Shown here in pieces: positions 1-7,596 of a stretch of DNA of 63,512 nt. The DNA lies in the IMG/VR virus record IMGVR_UViG_3300031708_000019, positions 1-63,512 of that record; one strand, 5' to 3'. Both the position numbers and the translations under genes were made by a program. Positions within the stretch are counted from its first letter, which is position 1. The number at the start of each line of letters is the position of its first letter. The notes below the pieces were generated by a model. That model did not search any database and had not been told where the DNA came from. It worked only from the letters and a program-made list of their open reading frames with translations. The stretch is from a virus.

Positions 1-2
1 GT

Positions 3-152
3 TCTGTTATCAATCGTCGCCTAAGTGGCAAGGCGAATATGACGGAAGAGTCCATTGCCGACATGGTTTGGGGGATGGATTATGACATCGACATAAACAT
101 CTATGATCCTGCCGAAACCCAAAACAAACGCCGCGCGGAGGGCAAAGCATGA
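3..152 (+). CDS. C-terminal fragment of an unknown protein (5' partial)
   Basis: An open frame enters from the left edge without a start and stops with TGA at 150-152, giving 49 residues rich in charged and Asp residues (ending RRAEGKA). The next small gene starts at 149 with an ATGA overlap, which supports this frame as coding. It sits directly upstream of the terminase, where a small terminase subunit is often found, but the fragment is too short to assign. It shows that the contig begins inside a gene. Confidence 0.5.
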   Translation, partial: SVINRRLSGKANMTEESIADMVWGMDYDIDINIYDPAETQNKRRAEGKA

Positions 153-244
153 CTGCGCTCATAGTCGGCATCGTCGTGCTTGTCTCGTTGGCATTTGTCG
201 TCGCTGGGGTATGGTGGCTCACGCATACGGATTTCAGTAAGTGA
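149..244 (+). CDS. Tiny single-span membrane protein (31 aa)
   Basis: The ATG at 149 overlaps the preceding stop as ATGA. The 31 residues start MTALIVGIVVLVSLAFVV and are almost entirely hydrophobic up to residue 22 or so (ending in a Trp pair), followed by a short polar tail HTDFSK. This is the profile of one transmembrane helix. A role cannot be assigned: small one-helix phage proteins include pinholins, spanin-like parts and many unknowns. The coupling to its neighbours argues that it is translated. Confidence 0.5.
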   Translation: MTALIVGIVVLVSLAFVVAGVWWLTHTDFSK

Positions 245-254
245 AAGCTTCGTG

Positions 255-1997
255 ATGCTCCCTGATCTACACCAGCAGGCCGTCCGAACGCTTCTAGCGG
301 AGAAAGAGCGGCGCCAGAACAAGGAGGAAATGGGCCGCCAGCTCGAGGAGGAGAAGGTCAAGCTCGAAGGCAGCCTGATCGACTTCTTCGTCGCTGCGTG
401 GCCTGAGATTGATCCGGCGCCGCTAGAGGTTAACTGGCACCACGAGGCGATTGCCGAGCACTTGGAGGCGGTCGCCTACGGGCAGATACGTAAACTTCTC
501 ATAAACGTGCCGCCGAGGTTTACGAAAACGATCCTCTCGAGCATCGTATTTCCCGCTTGGATCTGGGCGCAGCAACCGGACGCCGATTATCCACTGCTAG
601 GTCCGCAAGCCAAGTTCCTGTGCCTGTCCTATTCTGATCAACTGTCGATGGACAGCGCGACGACGGCTCGGCGGCTGATAAGCTCGTTCTGGTATCGGCA
701 TCGATGGGGCAGCCGAGTACAAATCACGGCGGATCAGGACGCCAAGAACAAGTTCGACACTCTTGTCGGAGGCACGAGGATATCGGCATCGTTTGGTGGC
801 ACGGTTACGGGCCGCGGCGGTGACATCCGAATAATCGATGATCCACACAAGATTGAGGATGCTGAGAGCGATGTCGTCCGCGAAGGCGTCTTACGGACGT
901 ATGACGGCACGCTGAAATCACGCATCACCGATCCGCATACCACGGCCGAAATTGTCATCATGCAGCGGGTGCATGAGAACGATTTATCCGGGCATATTCT
1001 GGATACGGACGAGGACTTTGTGCATCTGTGCCTACCGGCCGAATTCGAGTCAGATCGAAGGTGCGTAACCGTGCTCGGCTGGGAAGACCCTCGCAAAGCG
1101 GATGGCGAGCTGCTGTGGCCTGATCGGTTTGGGCTCCCGGAGTTAGTGCCGTTCAAACGCAACCCCTATGAGTGGGCCGGACAATGGCAGCAGCGGCCGG
1201 CGCCCAGAGGTGGCGCGATCTTCAAACGGGACTGGTGGCAGTTGTGGGAGCCGCCTGACGGCAAGTTTCCACCGTGCGATTACATTCTGGCATCGCTGGA
1301 TAGTGCCTATACGAGCAAGGAAGAGAACGATCCGTCCGGTTTTACGGTGTGGGGTGTGTTCAGCCCGAAGCATCTGACGCAGACGCCGACTGGCGGGATG
1401 GTTGAGTCGGCCGGGTCGCCTCGGGTTATCCTTATGGAGGCCTGGCGCAAGCACCTGCCGATCCATGGCGTTCATGTGGATTATCTGCCCGACGAGGAAG
1501 CCGACATTCTCGAGGCTGCGGACGAATCGATCGTGAAGGCGGCACAGAAACGCTACGAGAAGCGGGCCAAGCCGCTGTGGGGATTGGTCGAGTGGGTTGC
1601 CTATTCCTGCCGGCGCTTCAAGGTCGATCGGCTGATTATCGAGGCGAAGGCGTCAGGATTGGACGTGTCGCACGAAATGCGCCGGTTGTACGCTGACGAG
1701 GCGTGGACGGTGGATGAGCGGCAGGTTCAGGGCGACAAGGTTTCGCGCGCCCATGCGCAAGTGCCGATTTTCACACGCGGCTTGGTCTACGCACCTGATC
1801 GGGATTGGGCCGAGTTGGTCATTACCGAGATGGAGACGTTCCCGAAGGGGCGGTTCAAGGATTTAACCGACAGCGCGACGCAGGCGCTGAAATATCTTCG
1901 AGAGAACAACATCCTGGAGCATCCCGAAGAGAGGCAACGAGAGGAATTGCGGCGGATGCGGTTCCAGCGTAAGGTGCCGCGGCTCTATCCGATGTAA
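255..1997 (+). CDS. terL: Terminase large subunit (ATPase and nuclease)
   Basis: This is the motor that pumps DNA into the prohead and cuts it. From ATG 255 it has 580 residues, normal for the family. The ATPase half shows a Walker A-like NVPPRFTKTI near residues 84-93 and Walker B IRIIDD with acidic residues D195/D196. A conserved-looking block around TAEIVIMQRVHENDLSGHIL follows. The RNase H-like nuclease half shows D349 (LASLDSAY), E463 (LIIEAKASG) and D536/D539 (KDLTDSA), the expected acidic triad. The frame stays open upstream to an ATG at 180, but that would overlap most of the small membrane gene, so 255 (or GTG 252) is preferred. The ribosome binding site is weak. It lies upstream of the portal gene, as in many tailed phages. 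Confidence 0.93.
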   Translation: MLPDLHQQAVRTLLAEKERRQNKEEMGRQLEEEKVKLEGSLIDFFVAAWPEIDPAPLEVNWHHEAIAEHLEAVAYGQIRKLLINVPPRFTKTILSSIVFPAWIWAQQPDADYPLLGPQAKFLCLSYSDQLSMDSATTARRLISSFWYRHRWGSRVQITADQDAKNKFDTLVGGTRISASFGGTVTGRGGDIRIIDDPHKIEDAESDVVREGVLRTYDGTLKSRITDPHTTAEIVIMQRVHENDLSGHILDTDEDFVHLCLPAEFESDRRCVTVLGWEDPRKADGELLWPDRFGLPELVPFKRNPYEWAGQWQQRPAPRGGAIFKRDWWQLWEPPDGKFPPCDYILASLDSAYTSKEENDPSGFTVWGVFSPKHLTQTPTGGMVESAGSPRVILMEAWRKHLPIHGVHVDYLPDEEADILEAADESIVKAAQKRYEKRAKPLWGLVEWVAYSCRRFKVDRLIIEAKASGLDVSHEMRRLYADEAWTVDERQVQGDKVSRAHAQVPIFTRGLVYAPDRDWAELVITEMETFPKGRFKDLTDSATQALKYLRENNILEHPEERQREELRRMRFQRKVPRLYPM

Positions 1998-2005
1998 GGT
2001 TTACC

Positions 2006-2106
2006 CGAACTCGGGACGCCTCCCGGTTGGCTAGCGGGCTGGTCGGCTAACAGAAAGACGATCTGCGGTTTCCGAGTTCGTTCTCATTTGTCCGTACAAG
2101 ATCGTC
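2006..2106 (+). other. Interleaved inverted repeats in the intergenic leader (possible pseudoknot)
   Basis: Two inverted repeats interlock between the terminase stop and the next small gene. cgaactcgg (2006-2014) pairs with ccgagttcg (2072-2080), and gacgatct (2057-2064) pairs with agatcgtc (2099-2106). The A-B-A'-B' order would form a pseudoknot or two mutually exclusive stems in RNA. No T-tract follows, so it is not a classic terminator. Function is unknown. Confidence 0.4.
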
Positions 2107-2125
2107 GAAGCCCGCAAAAACATAG

Positions 2126-2218
<93 letters not shown>

Positions 2219-2238
2219 ATCCAAGGAGGAAGTGGGCA

Positions 2239-2571
2239 ATGACAGGCGAAGCGGAAATTGAAAACGAAATCAGACGGAAGGGGTTGAAAGCCCCGCGTAT
2301 TACGCCGGAACATATTGATTCTCTCATTGTCGCTGAGGTGAGCGGTCGCGCGTCGGTCCTCTTTTCGGGTCCGTCGCATTCGTCGCTTGAATGCTTAACG
2401 ATCTGCGTGCTCACTCTCAAAAACGGTTTCACGATCGTGGGCAAAAGCGCCTGTGCCAGCCCCGAAAACTATGACGCCGAACTCGGCCACAGGATTGCGC
2501 GCGACGATGCCCGCAGACAAATCTGGGCTCTTGAAGGCTATAAGCTTCGTTCGGACCTCGCCGCTCAATAG
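2239..2571 (+). CDS. N4 gp49 / Sf6 gene 66 family protein
   Basis: The ATG at 2239 follows a strong ribosome binding site (aaggagg at 2223-2229), so the longer frame from 2197 is not used. The 110-residue product has the hallmark C-terminal block of the N4 gp49/Sf6 gp66 family: LTLKNGFTIVGKSACASPEN, then NYDAELGHRIARDDARRQIW and LEGYKLR. Members are small, widespread in phages and of unknown biochemical role. Here it lies between the terminase and portal genes. The family call rests on remembered motif similarity. Confidence 0.8.
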   Translation: MTGEAEIENEIRRKGLKAPRITPEHIDSLIVAEVSGRASVLFSGPSHSSLECLTICVLTLKNGFTIVGKSACASPENYDAELGHRIARDDARRQIWALEGYKLRSDLAAQ

Positions 2572-2573
2572 CA

Positions 2574-3014
2574 ATGGATAATTCGCTTTACGACATAGCC
2601 AAGCGGATTGCTGACGCAGCCTTTGCGGCGGCTGATGAGGTCGAATCGCGTCACACGCTTGCGGAAACGCAAGCCCAGTTTGCGGCCAAGATTCTCGCTG
2701 TTGCGTGGGCCGATATGGTGCGGCGCATCATCCCGACGTGGCCGGACATGCCGGAAGACCGCAAGCGGGAGTTTGCGCTGGCTGCGGAACTGATGCGCAA
2801 GGAGCAGCCGTTTTTCAAAGATTATGACCCAATCTGTGCAACGCCGGGGATGGCCGCTCCGGTTTGTACGATAGGCGGCAAAAATGCCATCGCCATTGAG
2901 AACCTGATGGGCGGTGTGTATCCGCTGTCAGTGCGCTACATGGAACGCCTTCACGAACTGAGGGCAGGCAATGAAACGATTGCCGAGATCGAACGCGGAC
3001 TAACCAATGGATAA
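2574..3014 (+). CDS. Unknown protein upstream of portal
   Basis: This 146-residue soluble protein starts two bases after the preceding stop, without a clear ribosome binding site, so translation is probably coupled. The first half looks alpha-helical (Ala-rich, then WADMVRRIIPTWPDMPEDR). The second half contains CATPGMAAPVCTIGG and a helical end. Its stop overlaps the portal start by 8 bases. I do not recognise the family. Position suggests a packaging or portal-associated role, but nothing in the sequence proves it. Confidence 0.7.
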   Translation: MDNSLYDIAKRIADAAFAAADEVESRHTLAETQAQFAAKILAVAWADMVRRIIPTWPDMPEDRKREFALAAELMRKEQPFFKDYDPICATPGMAAPVCTIGGKNAIAIENLMGGVYPLSVRYMERLHELRAGNETIAEIERGLTNG

Positions 3015-5250
3015 CCTTTGGCAGCAGCCGCCCACATCTGCCGATCTCCCCGCAGAGCAAACCATCGAAGTACAGATGGACGGCGACGGCATCGCGCCGC
3101 AGATGACGGGCTCGGGTATTTCGCTGCCATTCCCGGACGGCTCCATAGAAGTCGATCTGAACCCGCAGCCGGAAGCCAAGGATACGGAGTTTGACGACAA
3201 CCTCGCCATGCACATGGACGACATGGAGCTGGCGAGGATTGCCGAGGATTTGCTGACTGGAATATCAGGGGACGACGAATCGCGGGCTGACTGGGTATCA
3301 ACGCGGGAGCTCGCGATCGATCTTCTGGGCTTGAGGATCGAGCAGCCTGGCGGCGACGTGACGACATCGACGGCGCCGATCGAGGGCATGGCGACGGTGC
3401 GCCATCCGGTACTGCTCGAGGCGGTATTGCGCAGCCAGGCGACGGCGTGCGCCGAACTCCTGCCCGCTTCTGGACCGGCCAAGGTCGAGATCATGGGGGA
3501 TGCCTCGCCTGATCTGATGAAGCTATCCGAGGCGCTGGAAACCGACATCAACGACTACCTGACGACGCGGGCGCGGGAATACTATCCCGACACGCGGCGA
3601 ACGCTGTTCTGGTCGTCGTTTGGCGGGTGTGGGTTCAAGAAAATTTATTTCTGCCCGATACGGCAGCGGCCAGTGTCGGAAAGCGTCGATGCGAAGGACA
3701 TCATCGTTTCGGCGGCTGCGACCGATTTGGGCAATGCCCAGCGGGTCACGCACGTCATTTCGATGCGCCAGTCCGTGCTTAAACGGATGCAGGTCATTGG
3801 TGCCTATCGGGACGTAGCGATGTCGCCGCCGACCGGCCAGCCGTCCGAATTGGACGAGAAGCAAGCGAGGGTCGAGGGCATAGCGGTTCGCGCCCAGCGG
3901 CCGGAGGATCAGCCCTATAAGATTTACGAGTGCTACTGCGAGCTCGATCTGGACGAGTTTGCGCCGCCGCAGTTCAAGGACAAAGCGATCCCGCTGCCGT
4001 TTCGGGTGACGATGGAGAAGGACAGCCGTGTCATCCTGGAGATACGGCGCAACTGGGACGAGGACGACGAGATATGCCTCGCCAAGCGGATATTCGTGAA
4101 ATACCCGTACATCGAGGCGATGGGGATTTACGGCATTGGGCTGCTGCACATCCTCGGCAACGCGAACATGGCGTTGACGGCAGCGTGGCGGCTTTACCTG
4201 GATAATTGCCAGTTTGCCAATTTCCCTTCCGGGATTGTGGACAAGGGCGCGACGCGGCAGAACACTAATGAACTGCGGGCGCCGGCAGGGTCGCTCATTC
4301 CGCTGGACTTTGGCAACCGCCGCGCGTCGGACGTGTTTGCACCGCTGCCGTATAAGCCGCTTGATGCGGTGTGCGTTCAATTCATCCAGCAGATTGAATC
4401 AACCGTTCAACGCCTTGGCGGTGCTGCGGAAATACAGGTTGGCGAGGGCAAACAGGATGCTCCTGTCGGGACGACTTTGGCGCTGATCGAGCAAGCGACG
4501 AAGATCGAGAGCGAGGTTCACAAGGGTTTACACGCGGCGCAGGCTGAGGAATTGCGGCTTCTGGCCGATCTGTTCCGTGATGATCCATCCGCGTTGTGGC
4601 GGGGCTGCAAGAAGAGTGCGATGTCGGAGCTGATGGGCATCAGCGGCAACGACGACGCGGCCGAGCAGCAGCGGCGAGAGACGTTTGTCCGGGCACTGAG
4701 CATCTGCGAGCTTGTGCCGGCGTCCGATCCGAATATCCCGAGCCACGTCCACCGCGACCTGAAGATGCAAATGCTGATGCAGATTGCGGCTGGGAATCCG
4801 AACATCAACAAGGATGAGGTTGACAAGATCGCGGTGCGTCAGCTTGGGTTTGACCCGCAACTGCTGTGGAATCCTCCGGCCCCGCCGCAGCAGGCACAGC
4901 CCGATCCTTTGGCGATTACGGCGCAGGCGCAGCAAACGACGGCGCAGGCCAAGATGGCGGACAGCCAGACCAAAGCTAAGGCCGCGCAGATCAACGCTCA
5001 GATCCAGGCGTTGAAGCTACAGACGCAGAAGGAGATCGCGGGCTTGGAATTGCAGCGGGAAGCGGTTATTCATGCTCACGACACGCAATTAGCGCAGCAG
5101 CAGACACAGGCTGATCTTGTGACGAGCCACATGGACCGGCAGGCGGATTTGGAGAAGCATCGGCTTACCCTCGCGGCGGACATCGTGAACAAAGCGCACG
5201 ACCGGGCCGCGCAGGGCTCCCAGAATAACGGAGGCATTGTGCCGCAATGA
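3007..5250 (+). CDS. Portal protein
   Basis: The portal forms the dodecameric ring at one head vertex through which DNA is packaged and ejected. The 747-residue length suits short-tailed phage portals. An acidic N-terminus (to about residue 75) leads into a helical region with DWVSTRELAIDLLG and PVLLEAVLRSQATACAELLP. A mixed core carries YIEAMGIYGIGLLHILGN and TAAWRLYLDN. The last 130 or so residues are a Gln/Ala/Lys-rich coiled coil (AQAQQTTAQAKMADSQTKAK), resembling the long C-terminal barrel of P22-type portals. Its position after the terminase fits. No family search was possible; the call rests on size, architecture and position. Confidence 0.82.
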   Translation: MDNLWQQPPTSADLPAEQTIEVQMDGDGIAPQMTGSGISLPFPDGSIEVDLNPQPEAKDTEFDDNLAMHMDDMELARIAEDLLTGISGDDESRADWVSTRELAIDLLGLRIEQPGGDVTTSTAPIEGMATVRHPVLLEAVLRSQATACAELLPASGPAKVEIMGDASPDLMKLSEALETDINDYLTTRAREYYPDTRRTLFWSSFGGCGFKKIYFCPIRQRPVSESVDAKDIIVSAAATDLGNAQRVTHVISMRQSVLKRMQVIGAYRDVAMSPPTGQPSELDEKQARVEGIAVRAQRPEDQPYKIYECYCELDLDEFAPPQFKDKAIPLPFRVTMEKDSRVILEIRRNWDEDDEICLAKRIFVKYPYIEAMGIYGIGLLHILGNANMALTAAWRLYLDNCQFANFPSGIVDKGATRQNTNELRAPAGSLIPLDFGNRRASDVFAPLPYKPLDAVCVQFIQQIESTVQRLGGAAEIQVGEGKQDAPVGTTLALIEQATKIESEVHKGLHAAQAEELRLLADLFRDDPSALWRGCKKSAMSELMGISGNDDAAEQQRRETFVRALSICELVPASDPNIPSHVHRDLKMQMLMQIAAGNPNINKDEVDKIAVRQLGFDPQLLWNPPAPPQQAQPDPLAITAQAQQTTAQAKMADSQTKAKAAQINAQIQALKLQTQKEIAGLELQREAVIHAHDTQLAQQQTQADLVTSHMDRQADLEKHRLTLAADIVNKAHDRAAQGSQNNGGIVPQ

Positions 5251-5426
5251 TTGCGCTCGTCATGCACAATCAGCTTGTCGGGCCGGTGACGACGATGCTG
5301 GACATGCTTGGCGACGAGACGAAAGACCCTGAGTTTGCTATTTCGGTTGTGGTATTGTTGCCGGATGGCAGATCGGTCGCGACCGAGTGCAAGCGGTGGA
5401 AGATTGTGGACGTGAAGGTGAATTGA
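5247..5426 (+). CDS. Small unknown protein (59 aa)
   Basis: It starts at ATG 5247, overlapping the portal stop as ATGA, and ends at TGA 5424-5426 immediately before the next ATG. The sequence begins MIALVMHNQLVGPVTTMLDM and ends with a basic strand-like CKRWKIVDVKVN. The alternating pattern suggests a small beta-containing fold. No function is recognised. Tight coupling on both sides supports translation. Confidence 0.6.
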   Translation: MIALVMHNQLVGPVTTMLDMLGDETKDPEFAISVVVLLPDGRSVATECKRWKIVDVKVN

Positions 5427-5630
5427 ATGAGCCCCATAACTAAACAGGCGCTGTCCAATAGGGACGCTCTCATTGAGACCATGCGGTTGGCCCTTCAAAG
5501 CGGAATCGATTTGGCCGAAAGCGGCGGTCACGGATCAGGGGCAGATTGTCCAACGTGCCACTTTGTCAGACAGGCAAAGCGGGCGCTCGGGCAGCCCGTT
5601 CCAGACCCGAAGGCGTCAAAACCGCAATGA
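5427..5630 (+). CDS. Small protein with a CPTCH cysteine motif (67 aa)
   Basis: The ATG directly abuts the previous stop (tga-atg). The N-terminal 30 residues are helical, followed by GGHGSGADCPTCHFVRQAKR with C41, C44 and H45 plus H35, which could bind one zinc ion. The tail is Pro/Lys-rich. I do not recognise a family. It is one of several small Cys-containing proteins in this cluster. Confidence 0.6.
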   Translation: MSPITKQALSNRDALIETMRLALQSGIDLAESGGHGSGADCPTCHFVRQAKRALGQPVPDPKASKPQ

Positions 5631-5645
5631 AAGAAACCGCATAAA

Positions 5646-5810
5646 ATGCCTCATCCTGCCCGCGAAGAGAAAGCCAGAGCTATTGCGGTAGCCATAGGCG
5701 AGTATGTCGCTGCGTACATCGCCCGCAACATCCATATGTCCGCCAAGAACGAAGTGGTTGACGAAGCCCTCGCCCGTCTCGCCGAGACGCTCGCCGAAGC
5801 GATCAGATAG
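5646..5810 (+). CDS. Small Ala-rich helical protein (54 aa)
   Basis: The frame from ATG 5646 to TAG 5808-5810 encodes an almost entirely helical, Ala/Glu-rich peptide (MPHPAREEKARAIAVAIGEY to ETLAEAIR). The stop lies just ahead of the ribosome binding site (aggagg) of the next gene. No clear ribosome binding site precedes its own start. Function is unknown. Confidence 0.5.
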   Translation: MPHPAREEKARAIAVAIGEYVAAYIARNIHMSAKNEVVDEALARLAETLAEAIR

Positions 5811-5823
5811 GAGGAATATTGTA

Positions 5824-6081
5824 ATGGCTTACGCACAAGCGATGGACGAATGGGAGACTGTTTTTACCCATCGGCCATGTACCGCCTGCAACGGCATTGC
5901 GAAGAGATGCAATGGAATGTGCAATGGGTCATCCGGCTATATTCTACAGCGCAGAAACCCAGCCGAAGTGGAGCGCATCAAGGCAAAACGTGAACGTCTG
6001 CGGGAAGAAGCCGAGTGGATTATCGCTCGCCGTCGCTGCGGTGAACCGGCCGGAAAATCACTTGACGAATTGAAACCATAA
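5824..6081 (+). CDS. Cys-rich small protein, putative zinc-binding (85 aa)
   Basis: ATG 5824 is chosen because aggagg lies 10 bases upstream; the frame is also open back to 5704 but that part overlaps the preceding gene. Cysteines at 19, 22, 29 and 33 (RPCTACNGIAKRCNGMC) form a compact CxxC-x6-CxxxC cluster that could hold one zinc. Residues 47-75 are a charged, probably coiled helix. Function is unknown; nucleic-acid or protein binding is a guess. Confidence 0.65.
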   Translation: MAYAQAMDEWETVFTHRPCTACNGIAKRCNGMCNGSSGYILQRRNPAEVERIKAKRERLREEAEWIIARRRCGEPAGKSLDELKP

Positions 6082-6093
6082 CAGGAGCCTCCG

Positions 6094-6864
6094 ATGCATT
6101 CCCACGAGGAACACAAAAGCCTTCACACCAAGCGCGTCGGTCGGATGCTGAAGGGCTACGCGCGCGGCGGCGCGGCTCATGCCGACGAGGCGCAGGACAA
6201 GAAGCTCGTCAAGCGGATGATGCGCAAGCACGATGCCGAGATGCACGGCCACAAGCCGAAAGGCCGGGGCGACAAGTTTGCGCGAGGTGGCCGGGCAAAG
6301 GGCGGCGGAAAGACGCATATCGCCGTCAACGTCATGCCGCAGAGCCAGCCGCCGCAGCGTGTTCCAGTCCCTGTGCCGGTTCCTGGTGGCGGCGCCCCGA
6401 TGCGTCCACCGATGCCGCCGGGTGGTGGAATGCCTCCCGGAGCGCCTGGTGCCGCGCCTGGCGGAATGCCGCCGGGCATGATGCCTCCTGGTGGCCCTCC
6501 CGGTATGCCTCCTGGGATGCCTCCCGGAATGCCGATGCGCAAGTCAGGCGGCCGGATCAAGGATGGCCCGGCATGGAAAGAGGGAATGCGCAATGGGACG
6601 AAGGTCCAGCATATCCCTGGCAAGGATCACAGCGATAATCTGCACAAGCCGTACCCGGTAACGCGGGCGACTGGCGGGCGAGCGGATTTCGGCGACAAGA
6701 TGAAAACGGCCGTCATGGCGAAGCGGAGCGGCGGATCGTCGGAGGGCGGCCGCGCTGCCAAGAGCAATTTCGGCGAGAAGATGAGCCAGCCCGACATCAT
6801 GCACGGCTCGGCTGGCGGATTGGGACGGCTTGAGAAGATCAAGCTGGAGCGTAAGCACCCGTGA
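6094..6864 (+). CDS. Basic Pro/Gly/Met-rich low-complexity protein (256 aa)
   Basis: It starts at ATG 6094 after aggag. A His/Lys/Arg-rich N-terminus with RGG-type motifs (YARGGAA, FARGGRAKGGG) is followed by a collagen-like but Met-rich tract at about residues 90-148 built from PPGM, PPGG and PGMPPGM units. The C-terminus is again basic, with repeated GGR motifs and two FG-D/E-KM elements (DFGDKMK, NFGEKMS). It looks largely disordered. A related composition appears in the product at 25910. Possible roles include DNA condensation or an internal virion component; none is shown. No family recognised. Confidence 0.72.
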   Translation: MHSHEEHKSLHTKRVGRMLKGYARGGAAHADEAQDKKLVKRMMRKHDAEMHGHKPKGRGDKFARGGRAKGGGKTHIAVNVMPQSQPPQRVPVPVPVPGGGAPMRPPMPPGGGMPPGAPGAAPGGMPPGMMPPGGPPGMPPGMPPGMPMRKSGGRIKDGPAWKEGMRNGTKVQHIPGKDHSDNLHKPYPVTRATGGRADFGDKMKTAVMAKRSGGSSEGGRAAKSNFGEKMSQPDIMHGSAGGLGRLEKIKLERKHP

Positions 6865-7040
6865 ACTCCGAGTTTCGCGCCAAGCTGGAAGCGAAGATCA
6901 ACGCCAACATCGAGGTGCGGAAGAACGAATTGACAAGGCCGCTGCGTCGCCGCGCATACATGGGATTGATCGGTGCTATTCAGGCGCTGCGCGGTGTGCT
7001 TGAGTTGTGCGAAGAGGTTGAACGGGAATTAAACCCATAA
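6861..7040 (+). CDS. Small helical protein with GTG start (59 aa)
   Basis: GTG 6861 overlaps the preceding stop (GTGA), and the frame ends TAA 7038-7040, ten bases before the next gene. The product is helical and charged (NSEFRAKLEAKINANIEVRK), with a central hydrophobic stretch AYMGLIGAIQALRGVLELC, and could form a helical hairpin. Function is unknown. The overlap and the intact frame support it. Confidence 0.55.
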   Translation: MNSEFRAKLEAKINANIEVRKNELTRPLRRRAYMGLIGAIQALRGVLELCEEVERELNP

Positions 7041-7049
7041 GGGGATGCA

Positions 7050-7595
7050 ATGCCTGTCGTAATGCCCACCCATCTAGCCACGCTGGCCAAAGCGCGGACG
7101 CCGGACGAGTTTAAGGAAATGGCTTGGCAGTTGCTTGGCCCGGCCCTGAAGAACTACAGGGTCATGGGGACGGACGTTCTCTTCGTGACTTACATTGAGC
7201 CGCCGCGCCAAGTGGCTGGGCCGAATGGAAGATCGGTCGAACTGTTCCAACCCGACAAGTCGCAGCAGGAAATTCTGTTTCAGGGCAATGTCGGATTGGT
7301 GATTGGCCTAGGTCCGCTGGTCAATAAATACGACGCCGCTGGTCATCCATGGGAGGATGCGCCAATCGCTCTAAACGATTGGGTCGTAACGAGATTTTCC
7401 GATGCTTGGGAAATCCACATTGACGGCGTGTCGTGTCGGCTGATTGATCCCGAGAATATCAGGGGCGTAATTACCGATCCGGCCATCATCACGAACCGGC
7501 CGGTGCAGAGCGTATTGCACAAGCAAGGGCTTATGGGAGGCATTGCGCTTTCGACGGCGTTCGGTCCTGGCACCATTACGTACACGGGGAACTGA
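7050..7595 (+). CDS. Unknown protein with possible GroES-like fold (181 aa)
   Basis: A ribosome binding site (aagggga) precedes ATG 7050. The order of strand-like segments resembles the GroES/Cpn10 pattern: VLFVTYIEPPRQ (43-54), EILFQGNVGLVIGLGPL (74-90), then NDWVVTRFSDAWEIHIDGVS (109-128) and CRLIDPENIRGVI (129-141), comparable to the mobile-loop, roof and closing strands of co-chaperonins. Some phages encode a co-chaperonin for capsid folding, and this gene lies just before the scaffold and capsid genes. The resemblance is by eye only; a neck or capsid accessory protein is an alternative. Confidence 0.6.
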   Translation: MPVVMPTHLATLAKARTPDEFKEMAWQLLGPALKNYRVMGTDVLFVTYIEPPRQVAGPNGRSVELFQPDKSQQEILFQGNVGLVIGLGPLVNKYDAAGHPWEDAPIALNDWVVTRFSDAWEIHIDGVSCRLIDPENIRGVITDPAIITNRPVQSVLHKQGLMGGIALSTAFGPGTITYTGN

Positions 7596-7596
7596 C

